Numbered from the stretch's first letter, positions 49,038-59,178 are shown. The stretch: DNA of 64,000 bases from DATJMJ01 sp035503915 (GCA_035503915.1 DATJSU010000050.1:4909-68908), one strand, 5' to 3'. Translations and numbers: made by a program. Notes: a model not told the origin generated them from the sequence alone.

Positions 49038-50711
49038 GTGCAAGTACCCGCCGGGGACCGCATGATCTCTTTGTGCCGGCGACCACGTCTCGGGGGGAGC
49101 GGCGAGCTGTCCCCGCAAACTGCAAGTGCGAGGGTTGCGAAGTTGACGACGCGGTCATCCCTTTTGCGTTCGGTTGTCCTGCCCTTCAGTGTCATCGCGA
49201 TGCTCGTCGCAGCAGGGCCTGGCGGCCGGGCCGAGGCAGCAGGGCGCCCCTCTCTACGCTCCCCAGCCGCCACCCCAACTCCGGAGTCCCCGCAGCTGTA
49301 CGTGCTGACGGGGGCCGAGCTGGGCGTGCTGTACTCATGGCCCCGCTTCCCGGCAAGCATCCAGATCGACAACGACACCGCTATCTCGGGCCTGCGCTGG
49401 AGCCGGGGCTCACCAGGCGCAGCCCATGCCAAGGGCACGATCAGCGAGGACTTGTGCACTAAGAGCTGCGCCGGCGGCCCGTTCGAGAAGTTCCCTGTCG
49501 AGCTCGAGGCTTCCCGGCCCGGCTTGTGCCCGGTCGAAGCTTCAGAAGTGCGATCGCACGAAACGTACCAGTACTACAGGCGGATCTACGTTTACACCAA
49601 GCTGACCGGGCAGGTGCTTACAAGCTCGGGCGCACCCGGAAGAGCCAGCCCCCTGCTCGAGCTTTCGCCCAATTGCCCCTCCGGGCAGCTACCGAGCACG
49701 AATTGGCCACCGGTGAACTGGGCGCCGGGGTCAGCCCCGGCCGGCGCACTGGCGTGGGGCCCTGTTCGAGTGGTGAGCCCGGACACGGGCACAGAGCTGG
49801 TGTCATGCGCGAGCGCGTTGAGCTGCCTGGTCACTGGCGGCAATGCGAGCTACCCGGGAGCGCGTGGGGCCGTCGTCAACGAAAGCACGTACTGGGACGG
49901 CACTTCCTGGTCGGTGGCACTACGGTTTGGCACGAACGCCACCAATGTCAACTCCGTTGCCTGCGCTCCCTCGTCGCCGGCGCCCACCACAGGCTCGAGG
50001 CCCTCCCCCTGGTGCGTCGCCGTGGACGACGCCGGTGACGCCATGGTCTTCAACGGGAGCAGCTGGACCGCACCTCAGCCAGCCGACCGTTACGGTAGCC
50101 TCGGGTCAGTGTCGTGCCCGCGCGAGGGTTTCTGCGTGGCAGTCGACTACACCGGCCACGCTCTCTTCTACAACGGTGTCAACTGGCTCGCGCCCCTACC
50201 GGCCGACCCCGGGGGCAACCTCCGCTCGGTCTCGTGCCCCACGGTCACGTTCTGCATGGGCGTTGGCTCCGACGGCCGAGCCGTCATGTACAAGGGGACT
50301 TCGTGGTCGGCGCCTCGGCTCATTGACCGGGACGGCGGCGGCCTCGCCTCGGTGTCCTGCCCGTCAACACACTTCTGCGCCGCGGTCGACTTCATCGGCC
50401 GAGCCCTCACCTGGGACGGCTCATCGTGGTCGGCGCCGCGTTACATCGGGGTCGGCGCGGCGGGGGCGGACAGTTACGGCAGCCCAATCGCCTGCCCGTC
50501 GGACCAGCTGTGCGCCCTTGTGGACAGCGCCGGCAATGCCTTCACTTACAATGGGGGTGCCTGGTCGGCGCCTGCGTTCATCGATAGCCGCGCCGGAGGG
50601 CTCAGCTCGGTATCGTGCCCGTCCACCACTTTCTGCATGGCCGTAGACGATCACGGTAATGCCGTGACCGGCCGGCCCGCCCCCATCGGCACGGTCGCGC
50701 CACGACCGTGA
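49038..50711 (+). CDS. Secreted protein with Cys-pair beta-propeller repeats
   Basis: A large exported protein (557 residues from GTG 49038). The signal peptide reads SLLRSVVLPFSVIAMLVAAG and begins around residue 36, so a TTG start at 49143 or ATG 49062 may be the true one. The second half carries six 43-46-residue repeats, each with SVSCPxxxFCxAVD (CPREGFCVAVD, CPTVTFCMGVG, CPSTHFCAAVD, CPSDQLCALVD, CPSTTFCMAVD), followed by a Gly-Asn-Ala turn and W-S-A-P. The same repeat style occurs at 34478. The N-terminal half is unrecognised. Surface binding is inferred. Confidence 0.8.
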   Translation: MQVPAGDRMISLCRRPRLGGSGELSPQTASARVAKLTTRSSLLRSVVLPFSVIAMLVAAGPGGRAEAAGRPSLRSPAATPTPESPQLYVLTGAELGVLYSWPRFPASIQIDNDTAISGLRWSRGSPGAAHAKGTISEDLCTKSCAGGPFEKFPVELEASRPGLCPVEASEVRSHETYQYYRRIYVYTKLTGQVLTSSGAPGRASPLLELSPNCPSGQLPSTNWPPVNWAPGSAPAGALAWGPVRVVSPDTGTELVSCASALSCLVTGGNASYPGARGAVVNESTYWDGTSWSVALRFGTNATNVNSVACAPSSPAPTTGSRPSPWCVAVDDAGDAMVFNGSSWTAPQPADRYGSLGSVSCPREGFCVAVDYTGHALFYNGVNWLAPLPADPGGNLRSVSCPTVTFCMGVGSDGRAVMYKGTSWSAPRLIDRDGGGLASVSCPSTHFCAAVDFIGRALTWDGSSWSAPRYIGVGAAGADSYGSPIACPSDQLCALVDSAGNAFTYNGGAWSAPAFIDSRAGGLSSVSCPSTTFCMAVDDHGNAVTGRPAPIGTVAPRP

Positions 50712-50813
50712 GCTGTGCCTTGCCTACGAACACCTGATGTAATGGTGACCAGGCGCAACCTCCCCCGTTCGACAGGCTCGTCCCTCGAAGGCCCCGACCA
50801 GGAGGAAAGGCAT

Positions 50814-51578
50814 ATGGCGCTCACTGGTGCCTCCCGGGCGGCGGCGCCCCGACGGCTCGTTTCACTGGCAACCTGCACCGCTTTGTTGTTGCCCGGCTCC
50901 CTCGAGGCGGCAACGACGCGAGCCCTGGGGGCTCCCGTGCCGGCCGCAGCCGGGCCGAGCGCGCCCTGGCCCTGCAAAGCCACGCTCGCCCAGATCATCG
51001 ACGACGCCTTGTTGTCGGGCGAAGCGGGCCAGAGCAAGCTGGTCGCCTTCGCCGCCCCCCCGGGCAGGCTGCTGCTGCCAGCCACCGGCGGTGCCACCCC
51101 ACAAGCCGCCGTCATCGGGCAGTTCGGTGCGAAAAACGCCCTGGGACAATGCGGGTTCGAGACGACGGCGTACGTTGTCGATGGCATCGCCCTGCTGGTG
51201 GCTTTCTTGGACATGAGCCCCCAGGCCAAGCGGCTAGAGAAAAAGCTCGAATCGCTCCCGCCGTCGCGAAAGGACGCCATCGAGAACTTTTTCATCACGG
51301 GCAAGGGCACGAACCCGGCCACCCTGCTCGGCGCGACGAAGAGCACGTCCCCACTGGCCGCGTCCGAGATGGTTACTGCTGTGAAGCTCACGCGGCTCAC
51401 TCCCACGCAGGCGACTATGAACGTCACCGCCCTTGAAGTTGCGACCGAGATGACCAACGGCCACCCCCAAAAGGCGACAGCTTCTGTGACTACGACAGGT
51501 GTCGAGGCGTCGAAAATAGGCGGCAGGTGGTTCCTGAGCGGCTCTCAGAACGTGACCCCGCCCCGGCCTCAACCCTGA
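50814..51578 (+). CDS. Secreted hypothetical protein
   Basis: A 254-residue exported protein. After MALTGASRAAAPRRLVSLAT a hydrophobic stretch and SLEAATTRALGA mark a signal peptide. The mature part (CKATLAQIIDDALLSGEAGQ, then GTNPATLLGATKSTSPLAA) has no recognised domain, though its length and SFVTTTG-like end suggest a small secreted fold with one possible disulfide. ATG 50814 has GGAGGAAAG about 4-5 nt upstream. It is one of three adjacent plus-strand secreted genes. Confidence 0.65.
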   Translation: MALTGASRAAAPRRLVSLATCTALLLPGSLEAATTRALGAPVPAAAGPSAPWPCKATLAQIIDDALLSGEAGQSKLVAFAAPPGRLLLPATGGATPQAAVIGQFGAKNALGQCGFETTAYVVDGIALLVAFLDMSPQAKRLEKKLESLPPSRKDAIENFFITGKGTNPATLLGATKSTSPLAASEMVTAVKLTRLTPTQATMNVTALEVATEMTNGHPQKATASVTTTGVEASKIGGRWFLSGSQNVTPPRPQP

Positions 51579-51656
51579 GGACCTGGGCAAAGGGCGCACG
51601 ATGACAACAACGGCAAGGTTTGCTAGGCACGGCCTGGCCCGGCAAAGGAGAACGGA

Positions 51657-53042
51657 ATGGCACGCGCGAGTGCAATGGCAGGCGACTGCGCCGGGGTGAG
51701 GAACGGGCGCACCCCAGTTCTGAGGCGCCCTGTACCGCTGGCGGTCGCACTGGTCGCCGGCTTGTGCGGCGTTGCCTGCCCGGTGGCAAGCGCAGCCGCT
51801 GAACCAGTCACGCTCTGGCCCTACACGGCCACAGTCACGTCGTCGAGCGCGGTTGGCATCACCGCGGGGCACACTTATCACCTCCTGGCCCTTGGCAACA
51901 TCACCATGGAGGACGTCAGCTCCGTCGTCGGGTCGGCTGCCCTTCACGTGAACACGGCGTCCTCTCACTACACGTGCCTCAACGGCAAGAGCGTGGGCTT
52001 GTTCCGGCTGTCGGGCCAGTTCTACTTGCACAACGGCCTCGAAGGCACCCAGTGCGCCTACGGGACCTGGGACGTCGCGCCGACGTCCCTCGCATCACCG
52101 GCCCAGGCTCCCGTCATCACCTCGACGTCCCCCTCCCCGGCTCACGCCGGGGCGGCCTTTACCATCTCCGGCAGGGGTTTCGGGTACCTGAGCTCGGTCA
52201 GCTCGGTCCGCCTCGTCCGCAACCGCACCACCGGGTCAGGGCCGGTGTCCCAGGTCTTTGGGCATTGGGCGGCCACGAGTTTGGCCGACGTGACCTTGCC
52301 GGCGGAGGTGCTGCCAGGTACCCCGGTCACAGGTACCGGTACCTCGGCTAGGGGCACGCCCTCGAGCTGGCCGGCGGTGGTGGACGAAGCGATGAACTAC
52401 CTGCAGCGGCGAACCCGAGTACCGCTCGAGGCCCCGCGGGCGTTGCCAGGGGCCGGCCCGGTCCCGAGCTCGGCGCAAGCGAGTGCCAGCCGCAGCGAGT
52501 ACTCGGTCGCACTCTACGGCTGCCCGTCGGCGTTGCCCGTGAACAACCCGGGCATCGGCACCGGTGTCTGCGGCACCATGGCCGATTACTACGGGTATTT
52601 CCGGGGCAATGCCTACGCCGACGTGGCGGGGGCCCTTGGTGCGTTGCGCTTGCCCGCTCCCACCTGCCCCGACAAGGCAGCAGTACCGCTGGCGGCCGGC
52701 GTCGTCGCCACGCTTTACTCAGGCCCCTCCCCGGAGGGCAACTGCGAGGCAGTCTGGCACGAAGGCCACTGGTCCTTCGCGCTCACCGGGGACCTGGACG
52801 GCGGTACCCGCGGGGACGCTACGGTGCCCTGGCACCAGGTGGCCAACGAGGTCATCTCCTACTTACGCGGCCGCTCCCTACCCGGGGCCCAGGGCTACAT
52901 GGAGTCGGATATCGCCGGCGACGGCCTGCACACCGGTGCGTACTGGCAGCTGGGGCGTGACGTGTACGTCGCCAGCACCTACCACGGCGCGCTGGCGGCC
53001 CTTGCCCTGGCGAAAGCCATGGCCCCTTATCCGGCTCCCTGA
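51657..53042 (+). CDS. Secreted protein with IPT/TIG-like domain
   Basis: A 461-residue exported protein with a signal peptide (LRRPVPLAVALVAGLCGVAC...VASAAA). Near residue 150 an IPT/TIG-type Ig domain begins (APVITSTSPSPAHAGAAFTI, then SGRGFGYLSS). The C-terminal half has conserved-looking Cys (CPSALPV, GVCGTMADYYGY, APTCPDKA, EGNCEAVWH) and may be an unknown enzyme or binding fold. AAAGGAG precedes ATG 51657. It converges with the BNR-repeat gene, whose stop is 24 bp away. Confidence 0.75.
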   Translation: MARASAMAGDCAGVRNGRTPVLRRPVPLAVALVAGLCGVACPVASAAAEPVTLWPYTATVTSSSAVGITAGHTYHLLALGNITMEDVSSVVGSAALHVNTASSHYTCLNGKSVGLFRLSGQFYLHNGLEGTQCAYGTWDVAPTSLASPAQAPVITSTSPSPAHAGAAFTISGRGFGYLSSVSSVRLVRNRTTGSGPVSQVFGHWAATSLADVTLPAEVLPGTPVTGTGTSARGTPSSWPAVVDEAMNYLQRRTRVPLEAPRALPGAGPVPSSAQASASRSEYSVALYGCPSALPVNNPGIGTGVCGTMADYYGYFRGNAYADVAGALGALRLPAPTCPDKAAVPLAAGVVATLYSGPSPEGNCEAVWHEGHWSFALTGDLDGGTRGDATVPWHQVANEVISYLRGRSLPGAQGYMESDIAGDGLHTGAYWQLGRDVYVASTYHGALAALALAKAMAPYPAP

Positions 53043-53066
53043 GCCCCGGGCCGGGTTTAGGCCGGT

Positions 53067-55430
53067 TCAGGCCTGAGCAGCCAGGCAATGCCCGGGGCCG
53101 GCACAGCTGAGGAAGGCCAAGCTTCCGGGGCCGGGGACGGACGCATCTGCCCAGCTCGAGCCTCCGTCCCGGCTCACGAGGACCATGTCCTGGCTGTAGG
53201 GCGCGGGCGGCGAACCTTCCGGGTTGCCGCTTGTGCCCAGGCCCGTCGGCACCGTCGCGCCGACGGCCACCCCCACGCCCGCCCCGGGAAAAGCGAGACC
53301 GGCCACAGAGAACGCTTCGACCGCCATCGCTGACTTGGGGAAATGCCCGCTGCCGCCGAACCCGTCGAGCTCGTAGTAGCCCGAAGGCAGCCGGAGCGGG
53401 GCCCAAGGCCCGCCGGCGGTAGTCGCATGGGCGAAGATGCCCTGGCCGTAGGAAGGCGCTGCTGAGCCGCAGAAGCTGCTCCCGACGACGAGGCGGGACG
53501 CCGAGGTTTGGACGACGGCCGCCGGCGCTAGCAGCGGTGCCACGGCTATGGACGTCCACGTGGCTCCCCCGTCTAGGGTGACCCGGAGGTCGGCCGGGAG
53601 CGAGCAGTCGCCCGCCCGGTACAAAGCGGCCACCCGCCCGGGCCCGAGGACGAAGAGCTGCTCGAAAAAGATGGCCTCCGCGCCCCTGGAGGGGTCGCGC
53701 CGGGGGACAGCCAGGAGCTTGTGCCAGCTGCGCGCCCCGTCGGTGGAGGAGAGCAAGGTGAGGCCGGTGGAGTTGGTTTCGGGCTGCCCGCCCGGGCTGG
53801 CCGGCTCGACCAGGACCAGCGCCGTCGAGCCCGCGGCCCAAGGCCCTTCTTGCACCACGTACCCGGCCAACGCGTTGCGTTGCCACTTCAACCCCCTGTC
53901 CGCCGAGCGCCAGACACCCAGCGGCCCCCCGGCCACCACCACGCCACCGGGCAGGACAGCCATGTCCCGGATCTGGCATGGCGGGTAATCGGGCGTCACC
54001 ATTTGGAGCTCGGCGCAATGGGCGGCGACGACCTTCCAGGTCCGACCCCCGTCGGTGCTCCTCCACATGTCGCCGTCGGCCCCTGCGGCAAGGGCGACCT
54101 GGTCGGATGCCATGAGCAGGGCAGTCGGTGTGCCGGGCGGCGACACGACCATGACCGGCCAGGTCTCTGGGACCGCGGTGCCGCCCGGGGCGGGCGCCAC
54201 CCGCCAGGTGTGCTCGAGACCCGCTCCCCAAAACCCGGAGAAGGACGCCCACAGGGATTGCAGCACGCGGCTGAGACGTGCCGGAGGTGGCGGCGCGAGG
54301 GCGCCGGCGGTGCCAGGGACCGCGGTCGTCATCGGGCCGGACCAGCTCACCTCGCTCACACCGCTGCCGCCCATAAGAGCCCTTGCTGGCCCGCCGCCCT
54401 TGACGGAGTCGATCACCAGCGTCCCGTTCGCGGCGATAGCCAGTTCTTTGCCGTCCGATGAGAACGAGACCGACGACGCGCCCGAGCAGGCAGCCCGGCA
54501 GGCAGGCAAGGGCTCAGGCGACCAAGCCCCGGTCTGCAGGTCGAGCGCGCCGGCCCCGGCCGTCCCAGCCGCGAAGGCCTCGGAGCTACCCGTCGGAGCC
54601 GCGGCCGCGCCAACTAGGTCACCCCGGACGGAGCGGGGCGGGCGGGGAGAGAGCAGGTGCCCGGTGCGGCTGGCCGGGCCGAACCACTGGAGAGACGGCG
54701 GCGGCGCCTTTGGGCCCTGGGTACCCGACTCCTCGAAGACGAACGTGCCCTCCGGGCCGGTCCCCAGGAGCCGTTGGGCGACCGGGCAGTCGCAGAAGGC
54801 GCCCGGGGGGACCGAAGGCGTCACACCCTCCGGCTCGGCCACAGAGGGCAGGTCGACGGGGAGCGTCTCGATGCCGGGCTCGTCGCAGTCGCCGTTGGTG
54901 AAGGCGAGCGTACCGTCCGCCACGGCCAGGTCCGCCCCCGGCTGGCAGGGGAGCCCGGTCGGGGCGGCGGCCAAGGCCCGCAATGTTCCCGTGATGGGGT
55001 CGGCTTCTACCAGGACCGCCGCCCCCGACAAAGAGCTCGGCGGCAAAGGCAGGCCACGACAGGCCGAGGCGGTCGTCTGCCAGTCCGTCAGCCAGAAGTA
55101 CAGCTCTGGCGCTGCGCCGCCCGAGACGGCCCACACCGGGCCCCCGAGCTGGACGTCGGGCAGCGCTGTGTTGCTGGCGCAGGCTGGCGGGACTGTCAGC
55201 AGCATGCGCTCCCGTCCGGTCACCGGGTTGGCCACCCCGATCCCCTCGTCGTCGCGGAACGCGATCAAGCCCTGGCCAGTGCTGGTAAGGCCCTGGGCGG
55301 GAGCGGAAATCGTGGGCTCTGCGCCAGCCCGGGCCAAGCGGGTCGCCCCGGCGTTGGTGGCGCCGACCGGCGCCAGGATCTCAAAGGCCAAGGCGGCACC
55401 CGCCAGCAAAGCAGGCCAGCGGTAGGCCAC
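53067..55430 (-). CDS. Secreted BNR/Asp-box repeat beta-propeller protein
   Basis: A 787-residue exported protein. The signal peptide is VAYRWPALLAGAALAFEILA. Asp-box motifs (S-x-D-x-G-x-T-W) recur in the second half: WRSTDGGRTWKVV, WRSADRGLKWQ, LSSTDGARSWHKL, VTLDGGATWTSI and VSRDGGSSWADA. These mark sialidase- or Ycf48-like propellers. The Arg triad and acid of true sialidases are not evident, so carbohydrate binding is likelier than hydrolysis. The first half is a less regular propeller-like region with Cys pairs. GTG 55430 is chosen as start; the frame reaches TTG 55496, which would overlap the upstream gene. Confidence 0.85.
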   Translation of the reverse strand: MAYRWPALLAGAALAFEILAPVGATNAGATRLARAGAEPTISAPAQGLTSTGQGLIAFRDDEGIGVANPVTGRERMLLTVPPACASNTALPDVQLGGPVWAVSGGAAPELYFWLTDWQTTASACRGLPLPPSSLSGAAVLVEADPITGTLRALAAAPTGLPCQPGADLAVADGTLAFTNGDCDEPGIETLPVDLPSVAEPEGVTPSVPPGAFCDCPVAQRLLGTGPEGTFVFEESGTQGPKAPPPSLQWFGPASRTGHLLSPRPPRSVRGDLVGAAAAPTGSSEAFAAGTAGAGALDLQTGAWSPEPLPACRAACSGASSVSFSSDGKELAIAANGTLVIDSVKGGGPARALMGGSGVSEVSWSGPMTTAVPGTAGALAPPPPARLSRVLQSLWASFSGFWGAGLEHTWRVAPAPGGTAVPETWPVMVVSPPGTPTALLMASDQVALAAGADGDMWRSTDGGRTWKVVAAHCAELQMVTPDYPPCQIRDMAVLPGGVVVAGGPLGVWRSADRGLKWQRNALAGYVVQEGPWAAGSTALVLVEPASPGGQPETNSTGLTLLSSTDGARSWHKLLAVPRRDPSRGAEAIFFEQLFVLGPGRVAALYRAGDCSLPADLRVTLDGGATWTSIAVAPLLAPAAVVQTSASRLVVGSSFCGSAAPSYGQGIFAHATTAGGPWAPLRLPSGYYELDGFGGSGHFPKSAMAVEAFSVAGLAFPGAGVGVAVGATVPTGLGTSGNPEGSPPAPYSQDMVLVSRDGGSSWADASVPGPGSLAFLSCAGPGHCLAAQA

Positions 55431-55459
55431 GTTACGGCGACGCTCCTGCTTGCGCGCGG

Positions 55460-58400
55460 CTAGCCCTTCGGGCAGCCGGTGCCCTTGCCCCCACAACCCT
55501 TGGGCGGCGGGGGAGGAGGAACCGTTTGGCTGAAGGTCGCGGCAGGCGAGGCAGGGCCGGTGCCGACTGAGTTGGTGGCGCTCATCGTAACCGAGTACCG
55601 ACCGAGCGCGCTGACGTCGAACGTCGCCGTCGTCCCCGCCGAGGCTTGCTGGACCAGGCTCCCTGAGCTCGAGGCGGTTGGGCCGGCCCAGGCGACCGTG
55701 TAGGAAGTGACGGGCGAGCTCCCGCTGTCAGGCGCCGGCGACCACGAGACTGTGGCTTTCCCCCGCGCGGCGCTGGCTGAGGTGATCGTGGGCGCGCAGG
55801 GCGCGGAAGCGCCGACCGTGACGCAGACCGGAGCCGATGGGGCGCCCTCGCCGACCTGGTTCGTGGCGAAGACGGTCACCTCGTAGGCGCCTTGCGCCGG
55901 GACCTGCACCGCGGCCGAGGTCGCCGACCCAGCTTCGACGTCCTCGCCCCAGGTGCCCTGGCCGGCCCAGTCGACCTGGTAGCTGGTCGCGGGGGTGCCG
56001 CCGTCAGAGCCCGGAGGGCCCCAGGACACATTGACCGTGGTGCCTGCGCCGACGCTTGCCGAGACGCCGGTGGGGGCGGTGGGAACTGTCAGCGCGGTGG
56101 CGTGGAGCAATGGCGACTGGTCCCCGCTGCCCAGGCTGTTGGTCGCCGTCACGATAAAACCGTAGGAGACCCCGTACGCCGGCAAATTTATGACCGTTGT
56201 GGTCCCGGCCGAAACCGGCTGGGTGACTGTCCCGTCGAGCCACGCCACCTGGTAGCTCGTCAGGGGCAGGCCGCCGTCCGAGGCTGGCGGGGACCAGGTG
56301 ACCGTGGCCTCGGGGCCGTTCGGGCCTGGTCCGGCGGTGACGCTAACGTCCAGCGGCGCGGTGGGGACCTCCTGCGGCGTGAAGGTCCCTGCGCTCGACG
56401 AAGCGCTCGGCCCCGCCGAGCTGGTGGCGTTGACGGTGACCGAATAGGGAACGCCGTAGGCCGGCACGTAGAAGAGCGCCGACGAGCTCGCAACGGGAGC
56501 GCTACCGGTTGTGCCGTCCCCTGACCAGTTGACTACGTAGCCGGTGACCGGCGAGCAGCTCGTGCCGGAGGGGCAAGACCCTGCTTGGAAGACGACGATC
56601 CCAGCGGGGCGCCCCCAGCCGCGTGCCGTGGTCACCGAATTGAGAGCCGGGGCAGGTGGGGGGGCAAGCGGGGCCGTAGTGGCGCTTGCCGTAGCTTCGC
56701 TCGTGCTCGAGCAACCGGTGCCGGCTTGGACCGTGACCGTGTACGCCGTGCCCGCGCTGAGGCCGCTCAGGGTGGCGGACGTCGCGCTGGCGCTCACCGT
56801 GGTGCTCTGGGGCCCGGCCGAGACGGTATAGCCGCTCAGCCCGCAGCCTCCCCAGATGGGTGGCTGCCAGCTGACGTCGAGCTCGGTGTTCGTTGCCCCG
56901 GGCGATGCCTGGACGTCCAAGGGCGGGCTTGGTTGTTGCGGCCATGGGCCCTGCGCGAGAGTGATGGGGCTGCCCAAGCCGACCGAGGCAAAGTCCGAGT
57001 AGGAGAACCCGAGCGCCGAGGCGGCGATCCCGACCGAGGCGTCTGCACCGGCCTGTACGTCCCAGCCGTTGCTGGCGTTGGGGCCTTCGTTGGGCCCGGC
57101 GTTGAGGGTGAGCTTGTCCTGCACTCCCACCTCTGGCCCGATCCCGGCGACATCGGGGATGCCGTACTGCACTTCGAGGGTGGGGCCGAGCCCCACCGCG
57201 ACCGAACCCTGCCAAGTGCAAAGCGAAGTCCCATCAGCCCCGCAGTTGTCGTTGACGTTCGACGACCCGGTGAGGCCAAGGTTGTTGAAGCCACTGAAAT
57301 TGTTGCCGTTGTAGCCGAAGGAGAAGTTCGCCCCGACGCCGCTATTTGGGACCGTGCTCGTCAGGCTCTCGGTTGCTGACTGGCTGAACTGTTCCCCGAC
57401 GCTCCCCCCGACAGAGACGGTGACGTTCACGATGAAGGTGAGGTCGCCGAACTCGCCGACGGGTACGGAGAACTGGGCCACCTCGAAGTTGGTCGAGAAC
57501 TGGCAGTTGATGCCTGCGCTCGAGCTGACCGTGGCGGTGGCGGACACGTCCGGGTTGATCCAGAAGTCCCCCGTCACCTCTACCTGCCACGGCGCGTACC
57601 ACGGCCCCCACGACCAGCCGAGACCGGCGGACATGCTCGGCTTGAAGCTCACAGACCCACCTACCGTGAAGCTTTGGCCGCAGCCGAAGCCGAACGTCGT
57701 CTGGGCCGGGACCAAGCGCCCGTGCTGGGCCGGTTCGTCCATGAGAGCTCCGAGGTCCTTGACTACCGGGGCCGCCGACACGGCGCTTGCGACCAGGCGG
57801 CCCTGGGAAAAGGCGCGGAAGGGGGACGCAGCTACGGTTTGCAAGGAAATGCCGCTGGTCAAGGGGTGTGCTTCGGTGACGGTTCCCAGCAGGCCGTGAG
57901 GGAGGCCGGGCCCAGCTGGCGAGACGACGATGTCGCCCGGCTTGATCTGGCTGGTGAGGGTCGTCTTGCGGACCTGGAACCCCCCAAAGCGGGGGAGCAA
58001 CCGACCGCTCGGTAAGACCACCAGCGAAGGAGGGACCACGATGGTCGTGAGCGGTGCCTGGTCGAAGTAGCTCACAGAAACGCTGGTGGGGTCAGGTATG
58101 AGCGCCTGCGAGACCGCTATGCCCACGCTCTCGTCTGGCAGGGCCCCCGTCGGCGTGGTCGGGTACGCGTCCCACGGCCGCCCAAGGGGGTTGGTGAAGG
58201 TGACCGGTTCGGCTACCAGCGAATAGTCGCCTTCACTGGTAAGGCAGAGCGAGCCCGAAGCGCTCAACGGGTGCCTGAAACCGCCCGGCCCGGTGACCAA
58301 AATGGCCGCCTGGGCCCCAGCCGGCAGGTCCGAGACGTCTACGGCGAGCGGCTTGCTGCACTCAGGCCCGACGTGGGGCCTTCGTGGCTGGCCCATCCCG

Positions 58401-58570
58401 GCCGTGCCGGCAGAGGCGGCAGGCCCTGCCGACGCAGGGGTCGCCGCGGCTACCAGGAAGACCGCCACCAAGGTTGCCGACACAACCTTGCCCCGGAGAG
58501 GCCGACGTTGGGCCTCTGGCGCGCCCACAGGCCGAAAGTGTACACGTTTGCGTCTTCCTCTTTGGCGCAC
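55460..58570 (-). CDS. Large secreted protein with five FN3 domains
   Basis: A 1036-residue exported protein. A signal peptide (VVSATLVAVFLVAAATPASA) leads into a 450-residue beta-rich region of unknown fold (VGGSVSFKPSMSAGLGWSWG, many Gly/Ser). From about residue 545 five fibronectin type III domains follow, each with the P..P..V.A.....V.W.PP....G....Y.V pattern (PSPPLDVQASPG, TAPLDVSVTAGP, TAPTGVSASVGA, APTITSASAA). The end is PPPPPPKGCGGKGTGCPKG. It is likely an adhesin or enzyme-free surface protein and shares an operon with the BNR protein (29-bp gap). Confidence 0.85.
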   Translation of the reverse strand: MRQRGRRKRVHFRPVGAPEAQRRPLRGKVVSATLVAVFLVAAATPASAGPAASAGTAGMGQPRRPHVGPECSKPLAVDVSDLPAGAQAAILVTGPGGFRHPLSASGSLCLTSEGDYSLVAEPVTFTNPLGRPWDAYPTTPTGALPDESVGIAVSQALIPDPTSVSVSYFDQAPLTTIVVPPSLVVLPSGRLLPRFGGFQVRKTTLTSQIKPGDIVVSPAGPGLPHGLLGTVTEAHPLTSGISLQTVAASPFRAFSQGRLVASAVSAAPVVKDLGALMDEPAQHGRLVPAQTTFGFGCGQSFTVGGSVSFKPSMSAGLGWSWGPWYAPWQVEVTGDFWINPDVSATATVSSSAGINCQFSTNFEVAQFSVPVGEFGDLTFIVNVTVSVGGSVGEQFSQSATESLTSTVPNSGVGANFSFGYNGNNFSGFNNLGLTGSSNVNDNCGADGTSLCTWQGSVAVGLGPTLEVQYGIPDVAGIGPEVGVQDKLTLNAGPNEGPNASNGWDVQAGADASVGIAASALGFSYSDFASVGLGSPITLAQGPWPQQPSPPLDVQASPGATNTELDVSWQPPIWGGCGLSGYTVSAGPQSTTVSASATSATLSGLSAGTAYTVTVQAGTGCSSTSEATASATTAPLAPPPAPALNSVTTARGWGRPAGIVVFQAGSCPSGTSCSPVTGYVVNWSGDGTTGSAPVASSSALFYVPAYGVPYSVTVNATSSAGPSASSSAGTFTPQEVPTAPLDVSVTAGPGPNGPEATVTWSPPASDGGLPLTSYQVAWLDGTVTQPVSAGTTTVINLPAYGVSYGFIVTATNSLGSGDQSPLLHATALTVPTAPTGVSASVGAGTTVNVSWGPPGSDGGTPATSYQVDWAGQGTWGEDVEAGSATSAAVQVPAQGAYEVTVFATNQVGEGAPSAPVCVTVGASAPCAPTITSASAARGKATVSWSPAPDSGSSPVTSYTVAWAGPTASSSGSLVQQASAGTTATFDVSALGRYSVTMSATNSVGTGPASPAATFSQTVPPPPPPKGCGGKGTGCPKG

Positions 58571-58833
58571 CTAGCAGCCCGAGGTCGTGCCGAGCTCCGC
58601 CCCTCCCTCTTGTTCGGCACCGCCCCAGGGTGCCTTGATCGCATGCCTGAAGGCGGCGGAAAGCCCAGCTGGTGGCAGGGGGGCTAAACGCGCGGCCGCA
58701 CCTCGCGGTCGACGACGCCGCCCTCCGGTCCGGGCCCGGTACCGGCGTAGGAAGGACGCGGAGGCACTGGCTGAGCGCGAGAATCGCTGGTGTTTCCCTT
58801 CGATAGTTAGTTCACCAGAGCTAGGAGGACGAT

Positions 58834-59178
58834 ATGACTGCCACCCAGGAAGACGCAGCGCTGGTAGTCCAGCTTGCTCGCTGGGGCACAGAGATGGGCC
58901 TGCAGGACGCTGGCGCGAAGATCTTCGCCGACGACTTCGATGTTGAGGAGGCGACGGCCGCCGACCCGCCGGTTCGGACGATACTTTCCTTCGGAGAGAT
59001 CATCGGCACACTCGTGAAGCGGGGGCTCCTTGATCGCGAGCTCGTCCTTGACTTGTGGTCGGTGAGGCTGGCGTGGAGCCGCGTGGGCTCGGCCGCACTT
59101 CGCGACCGCAAACGGTTGGACGCACCCCGACTGTACGAGAACTTTGAGGCCCTGGCCACCGCCTCACCTACCTCTTGA
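58834..59178 (+). CDS. Small DUF4760-like protein
   Basis: A 114-residue protein. The phrases ILSFGEIIGTLVKRGLLDRE, LVLDLWSVRLAWSRV and APRLYENFEALA resemble DUF4760-type actinobacterial proteins, a comparison made from memory. It is helical and cytosolic, and its function is unknown. AGGAGG at good spacing precedes ATG 58834. It is divergent from the FN3 protein gene across a 263-bp gap. Confidence 0.75.
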   Translation: MTATQEDAALVVQLARWGTEMGLQDAGAKIFADDFDVEEATAADPPVRTILSFGEIIGTLVKRGLLDRELVLDLWSVRLAWSRVGSAALRDRKRLDAPRLYENFEALATASPTS

